Assembly (NCBI GenBank): GCA_003584625.1
Contig: AP017647.1
Span: 311,501-375,500 of the forward strand
Length of the DNA stretch: 64,000 bases
Direction: 5' to 3'
Source: Methanothermobacter sp. MT-2
Lineage (GTDB): Archaea; Methanobacteriota; Methanobacteria; Methanobacteriales; DSM-23052
Shown here: positions 1 through 10,577 of the stretch, one piece after another
Numbering within the stretch: the stretch's first letter is position 1
How the letters are laid out: each line of letters begins with the position of its first letter
Position numbers and translations under genes: made by a program
Notes under the pieces: generated by a model
Database searches by the model: none
The model's input: the letters and a program-made list of their open reading frames with translations, nothing else
What the model was told of the DNA's origin: nothing

Positions 1-548
1 CAGTTGAAGGCGACACCCTAAACATTGACATGAAGCTAGATGAAGGTTCTGCAACTGTCCTATTATCAAATAAATATACATATAATGTGACGACTAATAG
101 CAAGATTGGTGGAGTTGCCCTGATCCTTGGAAACGATTCAAAGATTGACAGTATAAATTCAACAATCCAATATGCTGGAGGCGGATTACTAATAGTTGAT
201 AAAACAGCCTTTAAGAACATATCAATGCAAGTGAACACCGGAGGATTTTATATAGCGGTAGACCCTGAATTTAAGGGTGGCGGTTCCATAATTGCGAATG
301 TTACAATGGGTGGTGTGACAGTCGCTCCGATGGATCCATCACTCCCCATTAAACTAATAGCTAGCGTAGATCTTGGCGGGATCACATTCAAACCAAGTGG
401 CTTCAATGTTATAAAAAACACAACAAATTACCTTGAAATGCAAACAAAGTCTTATGGATCTTCAAGTGACAAGCTTGAAATAATAAGTGGGGTTGGCCTT
501 GGTGGTGTGAACATAGGCACATTCCAGATGCAGATACAGCCACAGTAG
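1..548 (+). CDS. C-terminal part of a beta-rich, Gly-Gly repeat protein (5' end outside window)
   Basis: The open frame runs from the first bases of the window (frame beginning at base 3) without an upstream stop, so the Met at base 30 is probably internal and the gene is cut by the window edge. The visible part, about 180 residues, has no membrane segment. It repeats a short pattern of two glycines followed by a hydrophobic strand (IGGVALI, TGGFYIAV, MGGVTVAP, LGGITFKP, LGGVNIG) roughly every 20-60 residues, which suggests a beta-solenoid or the 'toast-rack' C-terminal fold seen in LiaF-like proteins. I do not recognise a specific family and assign no function. It ends before a T-run and is unrelated in orientation or spacing to the cobalt operon that follows. 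Confidence 0.55.
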   Translation, partial: VEGDTLNIDMKLDEGSATVLLSNKYTYNVTTNSKIGGVALILGNDSKIDSINSTIQYAGGGLLIVDKTAFKNISMQVNTGGFYIAVDPEFKGGGSIIANVTMGGVTVAPMDPSLPIKLIASVDLGGITFKPSGFNVIKNTTNYLEMQTKSYGSSSDKLEIISGVGLGGVNIGTFQMQIQPQ

Positions 549-560
549 CCACTCCACACC

Positions 561-576
561 TATAAACTTTTTTTTT
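561..576 (+). terminator. T-run terminator after the first gene
   Basis: A run of nine T at 568-576 lies about 20 bases after the stop codon. Archaeal termination commonly uses such U-tracts without a strong hairpin. Confidence 0.5.
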
Positions 577-620
577 GGAATCCCCCCATATTGTGTGCAC
601 ATTTTTAAGGGGGGAAAAGT

Positions 621-648
621 ATTTATATACTATTATTCAAGTTTACTT
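621..648 (+). promoter_or_regulatory. cbi operon promoter with AAGTTTACTT palindrome
   Basis: A TATA-like stretch (tttatatac, 622-630) is followed 9 bases later by AAGT-TT-ACTT at 639-648, an inverted repeat with a two-base centre. At 25 bp from the TATA box, transcription would start near 650, so a protein bound to the palindrome would cover the start site. The same palindrome occurs at the cobN-like gene promoter (18808-18827) and before the DUF2162 operon (49206-49215). This suggests a shared metal- or corrinoid-responsive repressor. The regulator itself is not identified. Confidence 0.55.
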
Positions 649-675
649 TAAAAAAAATAAAAGATGGTGATATTC

Positions 676-1341
676 TTGCATATTATGGAAGGCTTTCTCC
701 CATGGCAATGGTGCATCCTCTGGTATGCAATCTCCCTACCAATCATCATATACGGGATAACAAGGATAAAAAAGGTCGCAGATGAACTCCCAGAATCAAA
801 ACCATTACTGGCTGTGAGCGGAGCATTCATATTCATACTATCCTCACTTAAAATGCCATCAGTCACAGGAAGCTGCTCACACCCCACAGGAAACGGACTC
901 GGCGCAATACTATTCGGCCCATGGATAACCTCAGTAATGGCAGCCATAGTACTCATATTCCAAGCACTTCTACTCGCCCACGGAGGATTAACAACACTAG
1001 GAGCCAACACGTTCTCCATGGGCATAATAGGCCCAATATTCGCATGGTTAGCCTACAAGGGATCCCTAAAAATAAACCTCCCAACTTCAATTGCAGTTTT
1101 CCTAGCAGCATTCCTAGGCGACATAATGACCTATGTAACAACATCATTCCAATTAGCCCTAGCATTCCCAACACCCAATTTGATAGCAGCAGCCTCAAAA
1201 TTCATGTTAATATTCGCCTACACTCAAATACCCCTCGGAATAGCTGAAGGCTTACTCACAGTAGTAGTGTTCGAAAACATTCTAAAATTGAAACCAGACA
1301 TCACAGAAAAACTAAACCTAATAGCTCCCACGGTAAGGTGA
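676..1341 (+). CDS. cbiM: Cobalt ECF transporter substrate-binding membrane subunit CbiM
   Basis: Membrane S-component of the CbiMNQO cobalt importer, which captures Co(II) at the outer face and passes it through the ECF module for corrinoid synthesis. The sequence shows the family's N-terminus (HIMEGFLP) and several hydrophobic helices. An ATG at 664 is in frame, but TTG at 676 is preferred. It lies 5 bases after a GGTGA site (666-670), and initiation there gives a protein beginning Met-His-Ile-Met-Glu-Gly. In CbiM/NikM proteins the N-terminal Met1-His2 forms part of the metal site. From TTG the protein is 221 residues, normal for the family. cbiN follows after 4 bases. The operator at 639-648 suggests regulation by metal or cobamide supply. 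Confidence 0.93.
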   Translation: MHIMEGFLPWQWCILWYAISLPIIIYGITRIKKVADELPESKPLLAVSGAFIFILSSLKMPSVTGSCSHPTGNGLGAILFGPWITSVMAAIVLIFQALLLAHGGLTTLGANTFSMGIIGPIFAWLAYKGSLKINLPTSIAVFLAAFLGDIMTYVTTSFQLALAFPTPNLIAAASKFMLIFAYTQIPLGIAEGLLTVVVFENILKLKPDITEKLNLIAPTVR

Positions 1342-1345
1342 TCAT

Positions 1346-1627
1346 ATGGAGAAAAGGCATATTATAATGCTTATAATCGTCGTTTTCATCTGCATAATAC
1401 CACTCCTAATCTATAATGGATTGGGTGAAGAACAAGGCTACTTTGGAGGGGCTGATGATAAAGCCAGCCAGGTTATAGAAGAGACAGGCTATAAACCATG
1501 GTTCGAGCCCATCTGGGAACCTCCAAGTGGTGAAATAGAAAGTCTACTATTCGCGGTGCAAGCGGCCATAGGAGCCCTTATCATAGGATACGTTTTCGGC
1601 TACTATAAAGGCAAAAGACCCTCATAG
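1346..1627 (+). CDS. cbiN: Cobalt transport protein CbiN
   Basis: Small accessory subunit of the cobalt importer, thought to help load metal into CbiM. The 93-residue protein has two hydrophobic helices (about residues 7-25 and 66-86) with an extracytoplasmic loop between them containing the family pattern GADDKASQVIEE and the W/P-rich segment YKPWFEPIWEPPSGEIESLLF. A GGTGAT ribosome binding site overlaps the end of cbiM. Its place between cbiM and cbiQ is the usual gene order and rules out a nickel-type NikMN fusion here. Confidence 0.93.
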   Translation: MEKRHIIMLIIVVFICIIPLLIYNGLGEEQGYFGGADDKASQVIEETGYKPWFEPIWEPPSGEIESLLFAVQAAIGALIIGYVFGYYKGKRPS

Positions 1628-1638
1628 AAGTGAGGAAA

Positions 1639-2406
1639 TTGAATATTTCAACAGACTTCTACGCCCATAAAAACAATCTTAACAGGATATCCCCAGCTGT
1701 AAAACTATCCTGGGGTATCCTTACAATGATATTATCACTATTATCACCCTCCCCAGTAATCCCGATTATAGTAGCCTTTATGATGTCATTTATCACAGTT
1801 TATATTGCAGGGATACCATCACGTTACTATCTCAAATTTATAAGCATACCCATGGGCTTCGGGATCCTAACACTGATAATAATGGCATTATTTTTTGGAG
1901 TTGAACCCTCATCCATAAGATTCCTCTACTTCAAGGTCTACTTGGATGGCCTGCATACAGGATTCCTAGTATTCTCAAGGATAATGGGTGGTTTCACCTG
2001 CCTAGCTTTTATCTCACTTACAACACCCATTAATGAAATATTCAAACAATTCGAGAAGATAAGAATACCCAGGATCATAATCGAGATAGCCCTTTTAATG
2101 TATCGCATGATATTCATTTTCATCGAAGAAGCATCTACAATGTATCATGCCCAGGAGACAAGACTAGGCTATAATGGTATCAAAAATTCCATAAGAGCAC
2201 TTGGATTACTTGCAAGCAACCTATTTATAAGATCATGGATGCAAGGAGAAAAAATATACCAGGCAATGGAGACAAGATGCTACCATGGGGAAATCCCAAC
2301 AATGAAAACCCACAAATCCAATAACAAATGGATGATAATGGTAATAGCCTTCGAGATAACACTAGCCATTGGAATATACTTCACAAGAACCATAAACATC
2401 CTATAA
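1639..2406 (+). CDS. cbiQ: Cobalt ECF transporter T component CbiQ
   Basis: Transmembrane coupling subunit of the CbiMNQO importer, linking the ATPase CbiO to CbiM. The protein is about 255 residues with five to six hydrophobic helices. It carries T-component signatures after the fourth helix: YRMIFIFIEEASTMYHAQETRLGY and a second Ala/Arg-rich coupling helix (GEKIYQAMETRCYHGE). A GTG at 1630 is in frame, but it falls inside the purine-rich GTGAGG stretch. TTG at 1639, giving MNISTDFYAHKNNL, is the likelier start. The gene begins within a few bases of the cbiN stop, so the two are cotranscribed. Confidence 0.92.
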   Translation: MNISTDFYAHKNNLNRISPAVKLSWGILTMILSLLSPSPVIPIIVAFMMSFITVYIAGIPSRYYLKFISIPMGFGILTLIIMALFFGVEPSSIRFLYFKVYLDGLHTGFLVFSRIMGGFTCLAFISLTTPINEIFKQFEKIRIPRIIIEIALLMYRMIFIFIEEASTMYHAQETRLGYNGIKNSIRALGLLASNLFIRSWMQGEKIYQAMETRCYHGEIPTMKTHKSNNKWMIMVIAFEITLAIGIYFTRTINIL

Positions 2407-2456
2407 AAAAAACTTTTTTTTAGCAGATTAATATAAGATACTAATCAACTCATACA
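2407..2456 (+). terminator. T-run between cbiQ and cbiO
   Basis: An A-run followed by nine T (2414-2422) stands directly after the cbiQ stop, then an A+T-rich stretch (taatataag, about 2429-2437) that could serve as a weak internal promoter. This would allow partial termination and a separate level of cbiO-ribC expression. Confidence 0.4.
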
Positions 2457-2468
2457 ATGGTGTGGACA

Positions 2469-3769
<1,301 letters not shown>

Positions 3770-3779
3770 TTAAGACACC

Positions 3780-3786
3780 TTTTTTT
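3780..3786 (+). terminator. T-run after ribC
   Basis: Seven T about 11 bases past the ribC stop, consistent with the end of the cbi-rib transcript. Confidence 0.4.
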
Positions 3787-3816
3787 ATAATTGAAGATTG
3801 TTATGGTTGGGCGAGG

Positions 3817-4500
3817 ATGAATCCAAGGGACGTCACTATTATCGTGCCAGTTTATAATGAAGAAGGAACCATCATACAAGTTATAAATGATCTAATGGAT
3901 AGAGGATATGATATTATCATTGTGGATGACGGCTCAACAGATTCCACACCCTATCTGTTACAAAGATTCAAAGATGATAATATAAAAATTTACAGGCATG
4001 TTATAAATAGGGGGCTTGGAGCAGCCCTAAGAACTGGTATAGAAGCAGCTCTTTCAAGAAAAACATCTTATATCGTGACATTTGATGCTGATGGACAACA
4101 CGACCCAGATGATATAGAAAAAGTTTGCAAACCACTAATCGATGATAAAGCAGATGCTGTTATTGGTAAGAGAAATTTTAGTGAAATGCCACTTTCAAGG
4201 AATATTGGAAACTTTATCATGAATATCATAACCTTGATATTCTATGGTATCAAAGTTTCTGATTCACAATCAGGATTAAGAGCATTCACCCGCACTGCAG
4301 CATCTAAGATCAAAATAAATGATAGGGGCTATGGAGTATCATCTGAGATAATAAGCGAAATCAAAAGAAGGGGCTTGAGACTGAAAGAGGTGCCCATAAA
4401 AACTATATACACTCCAGAGACGATCTCAAAGGGCACGAACCTTAGTGTAGGTATTAGGATATTGGTCAAACTAATAATTAACATATTGAAAAGATTGTGA
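3817..4500 (+). CDS. Family 2 glycosyltransferase (dolichol-phosphate mannose/glucose synthase-like)
   Basis: Probably transfers a sugar from a nucleotide donor to a polyprenyl phosphate at the inner membrane face. The GT2 fold is visible: VTIIVPVYNEEGTI at the N-terminus, the nucleotide-binding VDDGSTDST, the metal-binding DADGQHDPDD (DxD), and the acceptor-loop region SGLRAFTR. At 227 residues it is a soluble catalytic domain without the C-terminal membrane helices of some Dpm1 enzymes. The small membrane protein DUF2304 immediately downstream may anchor it. A third gene for a GT4 transferase follows, so this looks like a glycan or glycolipid assembly operon. The substrate is not predictable. 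Confidence 0.85.
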   Translation: MNPRDVTIIVPVYNEEGTIIQVINDLMDRGYDIIIVDDGSTDSTPYLLQRFKDDNIKIYRHVINRGLGAALRTGIEAALSRKTSYIVTFDADGQHDPDDIEKVCKPLIDDKADAVIGKRNFSEMPLSRNIGNFIMNIITLIFYGIKVSDSQSGLRAFTRTAASKIKINDRGYGVSSEIISEIKRRGLRLKEVPIKTIYTPETISKGTNLSVGIRILVKLIINILKRL

Positions 4501-4513
4501 AAAGGTGTCGAGA

Positions 4514-4846
4514 TTGTTATACCAAGTCATAGGAATATTAATAGGTTTGATAGGGATAACATTATCCTTAAAGAGGTTTAAAGAGGGTAAAACATCCCCC
4601 ACAGTTCTAATTATTTGGCTCTTAGCATGGCTTTCATTGATCATAATCTCAATAAACCCATATGCAACCTCATACCTTGCAAACATTCTGGGGATTGGCC
4701 GAGGATTAGACCTAATACTCATATTAGCGATAATAGGAGCCTATTACATCCTCTTCAGGATATATATCATGATAGAGAACCTTGAAATGGAACTAACAAA
4801 ACTAGTCAGAGAATTAGCACTCAGAGAATCGGAAGAGGACGAATAG
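4514..4846 (+). CDS. DUF2304 small membrane protein
   Basis: A protein of about 110 residues with three hydrophobic segments (starting LLYQVIGILIGLIGITLSL, then TVLIIWLLAWLSLIIISI and DLILILAIIGAYYILFRIYI) and a charged, probably coiled C-terminus ending in ELALRESEEDE. This is the layout of the DUF2304 family, often found beside GT2 glycosyltransferases. A membrane-anchoring or regulatory partner role is inferred. GTG at 4505 overlaps the AAAGGTG ribosome binding site, so TTG at 4514 is the likelier start. It sits 4-13 bases after the GT2 stop and 3 bases before the GT4 gene. Confidence 0.8.
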   Translation: MLYQVIGILIGLIGITLSLKRFKEGKTSPTVLIIWLLAWLSLIIISINPYATSYLANILGIGRGLDLILILAIIGAYYILFRIYIMIENLEMELTKLVRELALRESEEDE

Positions 4847-4849
4847 ACG

Positions 4850-5977
4850 ATGAAAATACTAATAATAACAGAATACTTCCCAAAAACCTTGGAATTCGAT
4901 ATCAGAGGCGGGGCAGAGGCGTGCGCGTTCAACGAAGCCCTCCAACTATCAAAAAAACATGAGGTAACAGTCCTAACATCCAAGACCAAGGGAACACCCA
5001 AAGAATACTCCATAGAAAATATAAATGTCATAGGATGCAGCCCCAAACGAGCCTATGTACAGAAAGGCTCCATCATCAAACGTTCACTATTCATGAAAGA
5101 CGCCTACAAAAAAGGGATAAAACAAGACTTTGACATTGCAATAGGCTACAATTTCATAACACATCCAATAGCATGGAAAATAGGGAAAAAAACATCAAAA
5201 GCTTCAGTTGCACGCTACCATGACACTTGGATAGGAGAATGGATCAAAAACATGGGCGTCACCGGGATACTAGGCGAAATAATAGAAAGATACAACCTCT
5301 CACGGGACTTCAACCATATAATAGCAGTCTCAAAATATACAAAGGATAAACTAGCCAAATATTTCCCACAAGAGAAAATATCAGTAGTCCACAACATGGT
5401 AGACTTCAAAGTACCGAAACACAGAAAATATCCAAATCCAACAATTGCATGTGTCGCAAGACTCGTAGAATACAAAAGAGTAGAAGACCTCATAAAAGCA
5501 ACAAACCTATTAAAAGATGAAATCCCAAACCTCAAATGCCAAATCATTGGAACCGGACCACTAGAAAAACAACTGAAAAGACTCACAAGGAAACTCAAAC
5601 TAGAAAAAAACGTGAAATTCCACGGTTTTATAAAAAAACACGAAGAAGTCTTGAAGATCATAGCATCATCCCACATATTCTGCCTACCTAGTACAGTTGA
5701 AGGCTTTGGGATAGTTATAGTAGAAGCCATGAAATGTGGCACACCCTTCGTAGCTTCAAGGATACCACCTATATTAGAAGCAAGCGCAGGCCAAGGAGGA
5801 CTATTCTTCGAACCAGGAAACTGGAAAGACCTAGCAGATAAAATCAAAACACTACTAAAAGATGAAAAACTCTATAAAAAACTTCGAAAAGAGGGCTTGA
5901 AACAATCAGAAAAATATAAGAGGGAATATATAGGGGATAAACTGGAGAAAATATTAGAAAAAGTCTGTCAAAGTTAA
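4850..5977 (+). CDS. Family 4 glycosyltransferase
   Basis: GT-B fold glycosyltransferase of 375 residues. The N-terminal domain opens with [13 protein letters not shown] and a glycine-rich acceptor region ([13 protein letters not shown]). The C-terminal donor domain begins near residue 195 ([19 protein letters not shown]) and carries the E-x7-E motif in [14 protein letters not shown], which places a retaining GT4 enzyme. No membrane segment is evident. It is the third gene of a GT2-DUF2304-GT4 unit. The 3' end overlaps the gatE stop by four bases in convergent orientation. Confidence 0.88.
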   Translation: MKILIITEYFPKTLEFDIRGGAEACAFNEALQLSKKHEVTVLTSKTKGTPKEYSIENINVIGCSPKRAYVQKGSIIKRSLFMKDAYKKGIKQDFDIAIGYNFITHPIAWKIGKKTSKASVARYHDTWIGEWIKNMGVTGILGEIIERYNLSRDFNHIIAVSKYTKDKLAKYFPQEKISVVHNMVDFKVPKHRKYPNPTIACVARLVEYKRVEDLIKATNLLKDEIPNLKCQIIGTGPLEKQLKRLTRKLKLEKNVKFHGFIKKHEEVLKIIASSHIFCLPSTVEGFGIVIVEAMKCGTPFVASRIPPILEASAGQGGLFFEPGNWKDLADKIKTLLKDEKLYKKLRKEGLKQSEKYKREYIGDKLEKILEKVCQS

Positions 5978-7833
5978 ACTTTTTCCTGTATCTTCTCTCT
6001 AAGCATCCTGTTCACAAGTTGACCATCAGCCTTTCCCCTCAATTTTTTCATAGCCTCTCCCATGAGCGGGCCAATGGCCGCCATTTTCCTCTCTTTTATC
6101 ATGTCCTCATTCTCTTCTACGATCTGTTGGATTATCTCCCCGACTTCTTCTTCACTTAAAAGTAAAAGGTCCAGTTCCTGGGCTGCCCTAATTGGTTCAA
6201 CTTTCTTATCTGCTATGTATGCTATGATATCTTTTAGGGCATCCTTTGAAATTTTACCCTCTTTGAGTAATTGCAAGGCCCCTTCTATTTCTTCAAGTTT
6301 TAAATTTTCAATCTTGTAACCGTCCCTTTTGAGTTCTGGGAGCGTGTAGGCGAGTAATGACGCTACTAGGGTGTTGTCAACATCCACCATTGTAAGTTTT
6401 TCGAAATCGTCTGCAAAACCCTTCTTAACCAACTGAGATGATAAATCCTCGCTTAGACCATATTCTTTTATCAGCCTCTCTTTTTTCTCTGATGGAAGCT
6501 CTGGAAGCTCATCCTCTAATCTTTTAATCATCTTTGCACCGATCTTGAAAAGCGGAATGTCTGTTTCAACATACATTCTACTGGCAGTGGGCAAGGGCCT
6601 TAAATAGGAGGTGTTACCATCTTCTAAAGCCTTCCTAGTCTCCTCTGGAACGCCCTGCATGGCCATTTTAGCCCTTGAAACAACCTCTAAAAGGGCTGAT
6701 TCTGCCTTATCTCTTTCATCTGCTATGATTATCGCAGCATCATTTTCACCAGCATCTAAATGTTCGAGTAGTCTTTTAACTTCTTCTTCGCTTATACCAT
6801 ATGCTGGGAGTTCATCAGTATGGAATATACCTGCAACCCCCATTTTCTTGGCATAATCTGCTAGTTCAGTCCCGAATCTCCTGTCTGGTTGAAGTTCCAT
6901 ACCTATAAAACCTGAGAAACCTTCTAGTTTAATTGCGAGAACGCTCTCGGCACCTTTTATTATCTTTGATCTCGTATCCTTGAAGATGTCCCCAACATCA
7001 TATATTTTATCTACAACCTTCGCTTTCCTATTTTTAAGTTTTTCACGTAACTCCAGTAACTTTAGTTGCCTTTGAACCTCTCTTTTAACAATCTCTGGTA
7101 TCAAGTTAAGGTCTTGGACTCCCTTGACCTCGACCCTTGCACCATCCCTTATTGATATGTTAAGGTCTTGTCTAATGGTCCCTATACCCCTTTTAACCTT
7201 GGTGCTACGGAGTATCTGACCTATCTGATAAGCCACTTCTTTTAACTGGTCAGGATCCTTAATAGAAGGGTCTGTTGTTATCTCAACAAGGGGTATTCCA
7301 AGCCTATCCAAACGAAAAACTATACCATCTTCCCTTTCTTCTATTCTTCTTGCAGCATCCTCTTCTAGGCACAAGTTTTCTATCTTCACCCTACCATGGC
7401 CTGTTTCAACATAACCATTAGTCGCCACAAGCCCGGTTCTCTGAAAACCTCCAGTATTGCTACCATCTATGACCTGTTTCCTCATGGTGTGGAATTCATC
7501 AACCACATTCATGTTAAGGAGTAATGCAATTGTCACCGCAATTTCTAAAGCCTCACTATTTATGGGATGTGGAGGCTCCTCATCAGCTTCCACAAGACAA
7601 GTATGACTAGAATATGCCTGATAATAGAATCTGAGCTTCCTTTTAGCCTCTTCAAACGCGGCCCTGTCTATTTTACCGAGTTCGCTTTGTGTGGGTCTTA
7701 ACCTCCTCATTATAGTATATTCTGGTTTATCATCTGTCAATTCACAGTTACAAGGACAGAACAATTTCCCTTTGCTGTCAAGTTGCTGGTGTATCTCCAA
7801 ACCCATCTTTAACCCGATTTCATCCCAGTCCAT
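5974..7833 (-). CDS. gatE: Glutamyl-tRNA(Gln) amidotransferase subunit E
   Basis: Kinase and transamidase subunit of the archaeal GatDE enzyme, which activates Glu-tRNA(Gln) with ATP and adds ammonia supplied by GatD, so that Gln-tRNA is made without glutaminyl-tRNA synthetase. The protein is 619 residues, normal for GatE. It opens with the GatB-like [20 protein letters not shown] and includes the catalytic core with NTGGFQRTG and [12 protein letters not shown]. The GAD-type insertion typical of GatE lies near residues 270-400, and the helical YqeY-like tail ends with a [13 protein letters not shown] motif. It starts six bases after gatD with a GGGTGATG ribosome binding site. Confidence 0.96.
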   Translation of the reverse strand: MDWDEIGLKMGLEIHQQLDSKGKLFCPCNCELTDDKPEYTIMRRLRPTQSELGKIDRAAFEEAKRKLRFYYQAYSSHTCLVEADEEPPHPINSEALEIAVTIALLLNMNVVDEFHTMRKQVIDGSNTGGFQRTGLVATNGYVETGHGRVKIENLCLEEDAARRIEEREDGIVFRLDRLGIPLVEITTDPSIKDPDQLKEVAYQIGQILRSTKVKRGIGTIRQDLNISIRDGARVEVKGVQDLNLIPEIVKREVQRQLKLLELREKLKNRKAKVVDKIYDVGDIFKDTRSKIIKGAESVLAIKLEGFSGFIGMELQPDRRFGTELADYAKKMGVAGIFHTDELPAYGISEEEVKRLLEHLDAGENDAAIIIADERDKAESALLEVVSRAKMAMQGVPEETRKALEDGNTSYLRPLPTASRMYVETDIPLFKIGAKMIKRLEDELPELPSEKKERLIKEYGLSEDLSSQLVKKGFADDFEKLTMVDVDNTLVASLLAYTLPELKRDGYKIENLKLEEIEGALQLLKEGKISKDALKDIIAYIADKKVEPIRAAQELDLLLLSEEEVGEIIQQIVEENEDMIKERKMAAIGPLMGEAMKKLRGKADGQLVNRMLREKIQEKV

Positions 7834-7839
7834 AAAGCA

Positions 7840-9147
7840 TCACCCTGGGAAGTATTCAAGCAAAGATCTATCCTCAATCTCGCCACTAATATTCTCAATC
7901 ATCATTTTCTTGACAGTTTCTGGGTCTTTGCTTTGGCCAAGGGCCCATACAAGTTTTACATAGGCTGTCTCAGGGAGCATGTCAGCTACTGGTATAACTC
8001 CAGCTCCAAGCAGCCTTCTACCAGTACTATAAACGTTCATGTTAACTCTCCCATTAATACACTGTGAAGCCATCGCAACTATTATATCCATTTCATTAGC
8101 GCGTTCAATAGCTGGTATAAGATCGTCTGGACAGTGTCCGAGGCCAGTGCCCTCTAAGACTATGCCCTTGTAATTGTTGTCAATGTAGTATTCTAATATT
8201 TCGGGGTTGATCCCAGGGTAGGTTTTTATGAGAGCTACTCTTGGCTCTATCTTATCCCTGATTTCAAGTTCTGCAGAATCTCTCCTCTGGTAGTCTTCCC
8301 TTAAAACTTTGATTTTACCATTTTTAATTTCTGCAATTGGTTTGGTGTTTATGCTCTTGAATGTATCCCTTCTTGATGTGTGCATTTTCCTGACTTTTGT
8401 CCCACGGTGTAAATAGCAGTTTTTATCTTCTATACTGGCGTGCATACAAACCATGACCTCTGCTATGTTAGATTTTGCAGCTATAACAGAACTTATAAGG
8501 TTGAGGTGTGCGTCAGAGGATGGTCTGTCAGAACTTCTCTGCGCTCCTGTGAGGATTACTGGCACTGGAGTCTTTAGGATGAAACTTAATGCTGCTGAGG
8601 TATAATGCATGGTATCTGTGCCATGGGCCACAACAACACCATAGGCTCCGTCTTCTATTTCTTTGGCTATGGCCCTTGCGGCTTCAACCCAATACTCTGG
8701 GCGCATGTTCTCGCTTAGAATGTTGAATATGGCTTTTCCACGTATATTTGCAATGTCTAGGAGTTCTGGGTTGGCTCTTAGTAGGTCTTCTGCTGTGAAT
8801 GCTGGGTGAACAGCACCTGTTTTATAATCTATTATTGAGGCTACTGTACCACCTGTGGATATTATGGAGATGTCTGGGAGTTCTGGGTTTTTTTCAAGAT
8901 CAACTGGTGGAAGTTCTATACTAGGCTTTGAACCTTCCTCTATCGATTCTATCTTAGCGTCTTTGATTTCCACCCCAATATTGTAGCCGTTGTCTAATTT
9001 TAGCACTAGGTGTTTGTCATCAGCATCTTCTGGCCTGTCAAGTAACATGCCCTCATAGCTTATATCATCTTTTTTGATTTTGATCCGGTCACCGATTTTA
9101 ATAGATTTTGAATCTAGTAATTTTTTCGCAAGTCCCCTATAGGCCAT
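7840..9147 (-). CDS. gatD: Glutamyl-tRNA(Gln) amidotransferase subunit D
   Basis: Glutaminase of GatDE, related to L-asparaginase I, which releases ammonia that is channelled to GatE. An N-terminal beta-barrel (about residues 1-75) is followed by the asparaginase domain, with catalytic-type motifs [18 protein letters not shown] and [16 protein letters not shown]. An upstream in-frame ATG at 9180 exists. The ATG at 9147 is preferred because it follows AAGGGGAG and forms TAATG with the vorA stop, giving a normal 435-residue protein. Direct coupling to vorA is unusual and suggests that amidotransferase levels follow the Vor operon. Confidence 0.95.
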   Translation of the reverse strand: MAYRGLAKKLLDSKSIKIGDRIKIKKDDISYEGMLLDRPEDADDKHLVLKLDNGYNIGVEIKDAKIESIEEGSKPSIELPPVDLEKNPELPDISIISTGGTVASIIDYKTGAVHPAFTAEDLLRANPELLDIANIRGKAIFNILSENMRPEYWVEAARAIAKEIEDGAYGVVVAHGTDTMHYTSAALSFILKTPVPVILTGAQRSSDRPSSDAHLNLISSVIAAKSNIAEVMVCMHASIEDKNCYLHRGTKVRKMHTSRRDTFKSINTKPIAEIKNGKIKVLREDYQRRDSAELEIRDKIEPRVALIKTYPGINPEILEYYIDNNYKGIVLEGTGLGHCPDDLIPAIERANEMDIIVAMASQCINGRVNMNVYSTGRRLLGAGVIPVADMLPETAYVKLVWALGQSKDPETVKKMMIENISGEIEDRSLLEYFPG

Positions 9148-10577
9148 TATAAGCTCCCCTTTATGTTTTTCCGGGTCCATTCAACCCCTATATCTAACAG
9201 TTTGAGGTTTATGTCTATGATTTTCTCTTTTCCACTGAATATGAATCTTATAGCGTCTTGGAAGGATTTTTTGGAGAGTTTTGTGAGTCCGAGTTCCATG
9301 AGAACTCCTAGCATGACTGTGTTAGCAGCTCTCTCCGCCCCTTCTCTTTTGGCGATTTTAAAGGCTGGGACGCCGATAATATTACCCTTGCCATTGTATT
9401 CTATGGTTGTGGAATCATAGAGTATGTAACCATCCTCTGGTACTGTGTGGGCGAATTCATCGAGTGATGGTTGGTTAAATGCAATTAATACATCTGGTTT
9501 ATCTACTACAGGGGAGCCTATCACTTCACCTGATATTACAACGGCACAACTTGAGGTTCCACCTCTCTGTTCCGGTCCATAGGCAGGATACCATGATACG
9601 TGCCTGGACTCTGTGCAGGCTGCCTGTGCAAGGGCAAGGCCCATGCTGAGCACTCCCTGGCCTCCGAAGCCTGCTATTTTCACCTTAATCTCCCCGAATT
9701 CCGGGTCGTCTATGGGTTCTGGAAGAGACTCATCTAATTGGAATATCCTATCCAAGCTTTCCTTGGAAAAATCGCTTTTGCCGCGTTTGAGCGGTTCTAC
9801 CTCATCGCCTCGGTCCCTGAAATTTTTAACAGGGAATTCTTTTTCCATTTCCTCATTTATAAATCTCTGGGCGCCTTCAGCATCCTGGCGCAGGTTTGTT
9901 GGACATGGAGATAAGACTTCGACGAAGGCATAACCTTTACCATCCCTTTGTATTTCAAGGGCCCTTTTAACGGCTCTTTTAGCCCTTCTTATATGTTTTA
10001 TGTCAGCGAGGGAAACCCTCTCGATAAACACTGGGGCTTGTAGGTTGTTGAGTAATTCGCACATGTGTAATGGGTAACCTGCAAATCTTGGATCTCTACC
10101 CTCTGGACATGTTATGGTGGGTTCGCCCACGAGTGTTGTTGGGGCCATTTGGCCTCCTGTCATACCATATACTGTGTTGTTCACGAAGAATACTGCCATT
10201 TTCTCTCCTCTGTTAGCGGCTTGGATGGTTTCATTTAATCCAATTGATGCAAGGTCTCCGTCTCCCTGGTAGAGTATTAGAATGGCGTTGTCTTCTGCAC
10301 GGGATATTCCTGTTCCCACGGCTGGTGCTCTTCCATGGGCGACTTGTACGTTACCACAGTCAAAGTAGTAGTATGCGAAGACTGCGCATCCAACTGGGCT
10401 TATGAGGACTGTTCTCTCTTGTATTCCAAGTTCGTCTATGGCTTCTCCTATGAGTTTGTGTAGTATGCCATGTCCGCATCCTGGACAATAGTGTGTTGCT
10501 GTTGGTGCGCTTCCACCTTTTCTCTCGAACACGTCAAGTATACATTTTGGTTTTTTGATGATTCTTTCAGTTGTCAT
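9147..10577 (-). CDS. vorA: 2-oxoisovalerate:ferredoxin oxidoreductase VorA (fused beta and gamma parts)
   Basis: Part of Vor, which interconverts branched-chain 2-oxoacids with acyl-CoA, CO2 and reduced ferredoxin. Residues 1 to about 280 form the TPP-binding beta domain ([38 protein letters not shown]). Residues about 300-470 form the gamma domain ([29 protein letters not shown]). At 476 residues this matches the fused VorA known in Methanothermobacter. In other organisms the two parts are separate proteins. vorB overlaps by four bases upstream and gatD starts on its stop codon. Confidence 0.93.
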   Translation of the reverse strand: MTTERIIKKPKCILDVFERKGGSAPTATHYCPGCGHGILHKLIGEAIDELGIQERTVLISPVGCAVFAYYYFDCGNVQVAHGRAPAVGTGISRAEDNAILILYQGDGDLASIGLNETIQAANRGEKMAVFFVNNTVYGMTGGQMAPTTLVGEPTITCPEGRDPRFAGYPLHMCELLNNLQAPVFIERVSLADIKHIRRAKRAVKRALEIQRDGKGYAFVEVLSPCPTNLRQDAEGAQRFINEEMEKEFPVKNFRDRGDEVEPLKRGKSDFSKESLDRIFQLDESLPEPIDDPEFGEIKVKIAGFGGQGVLSMGLALAQAACTESRHVSWYPAYGPEQRGGTSSCAVVISGEVIGSPVVDKPDVLIAFNQPSLDEFAHTVPEDGYILYDSTTIEYNGKGNIIGVPAFKIAKREGAERAANTVMLGVLMELGLTKLSKKSFQDAIRFIFSGKEKIIDINLKLLDIGVEWTRKNIKGSL

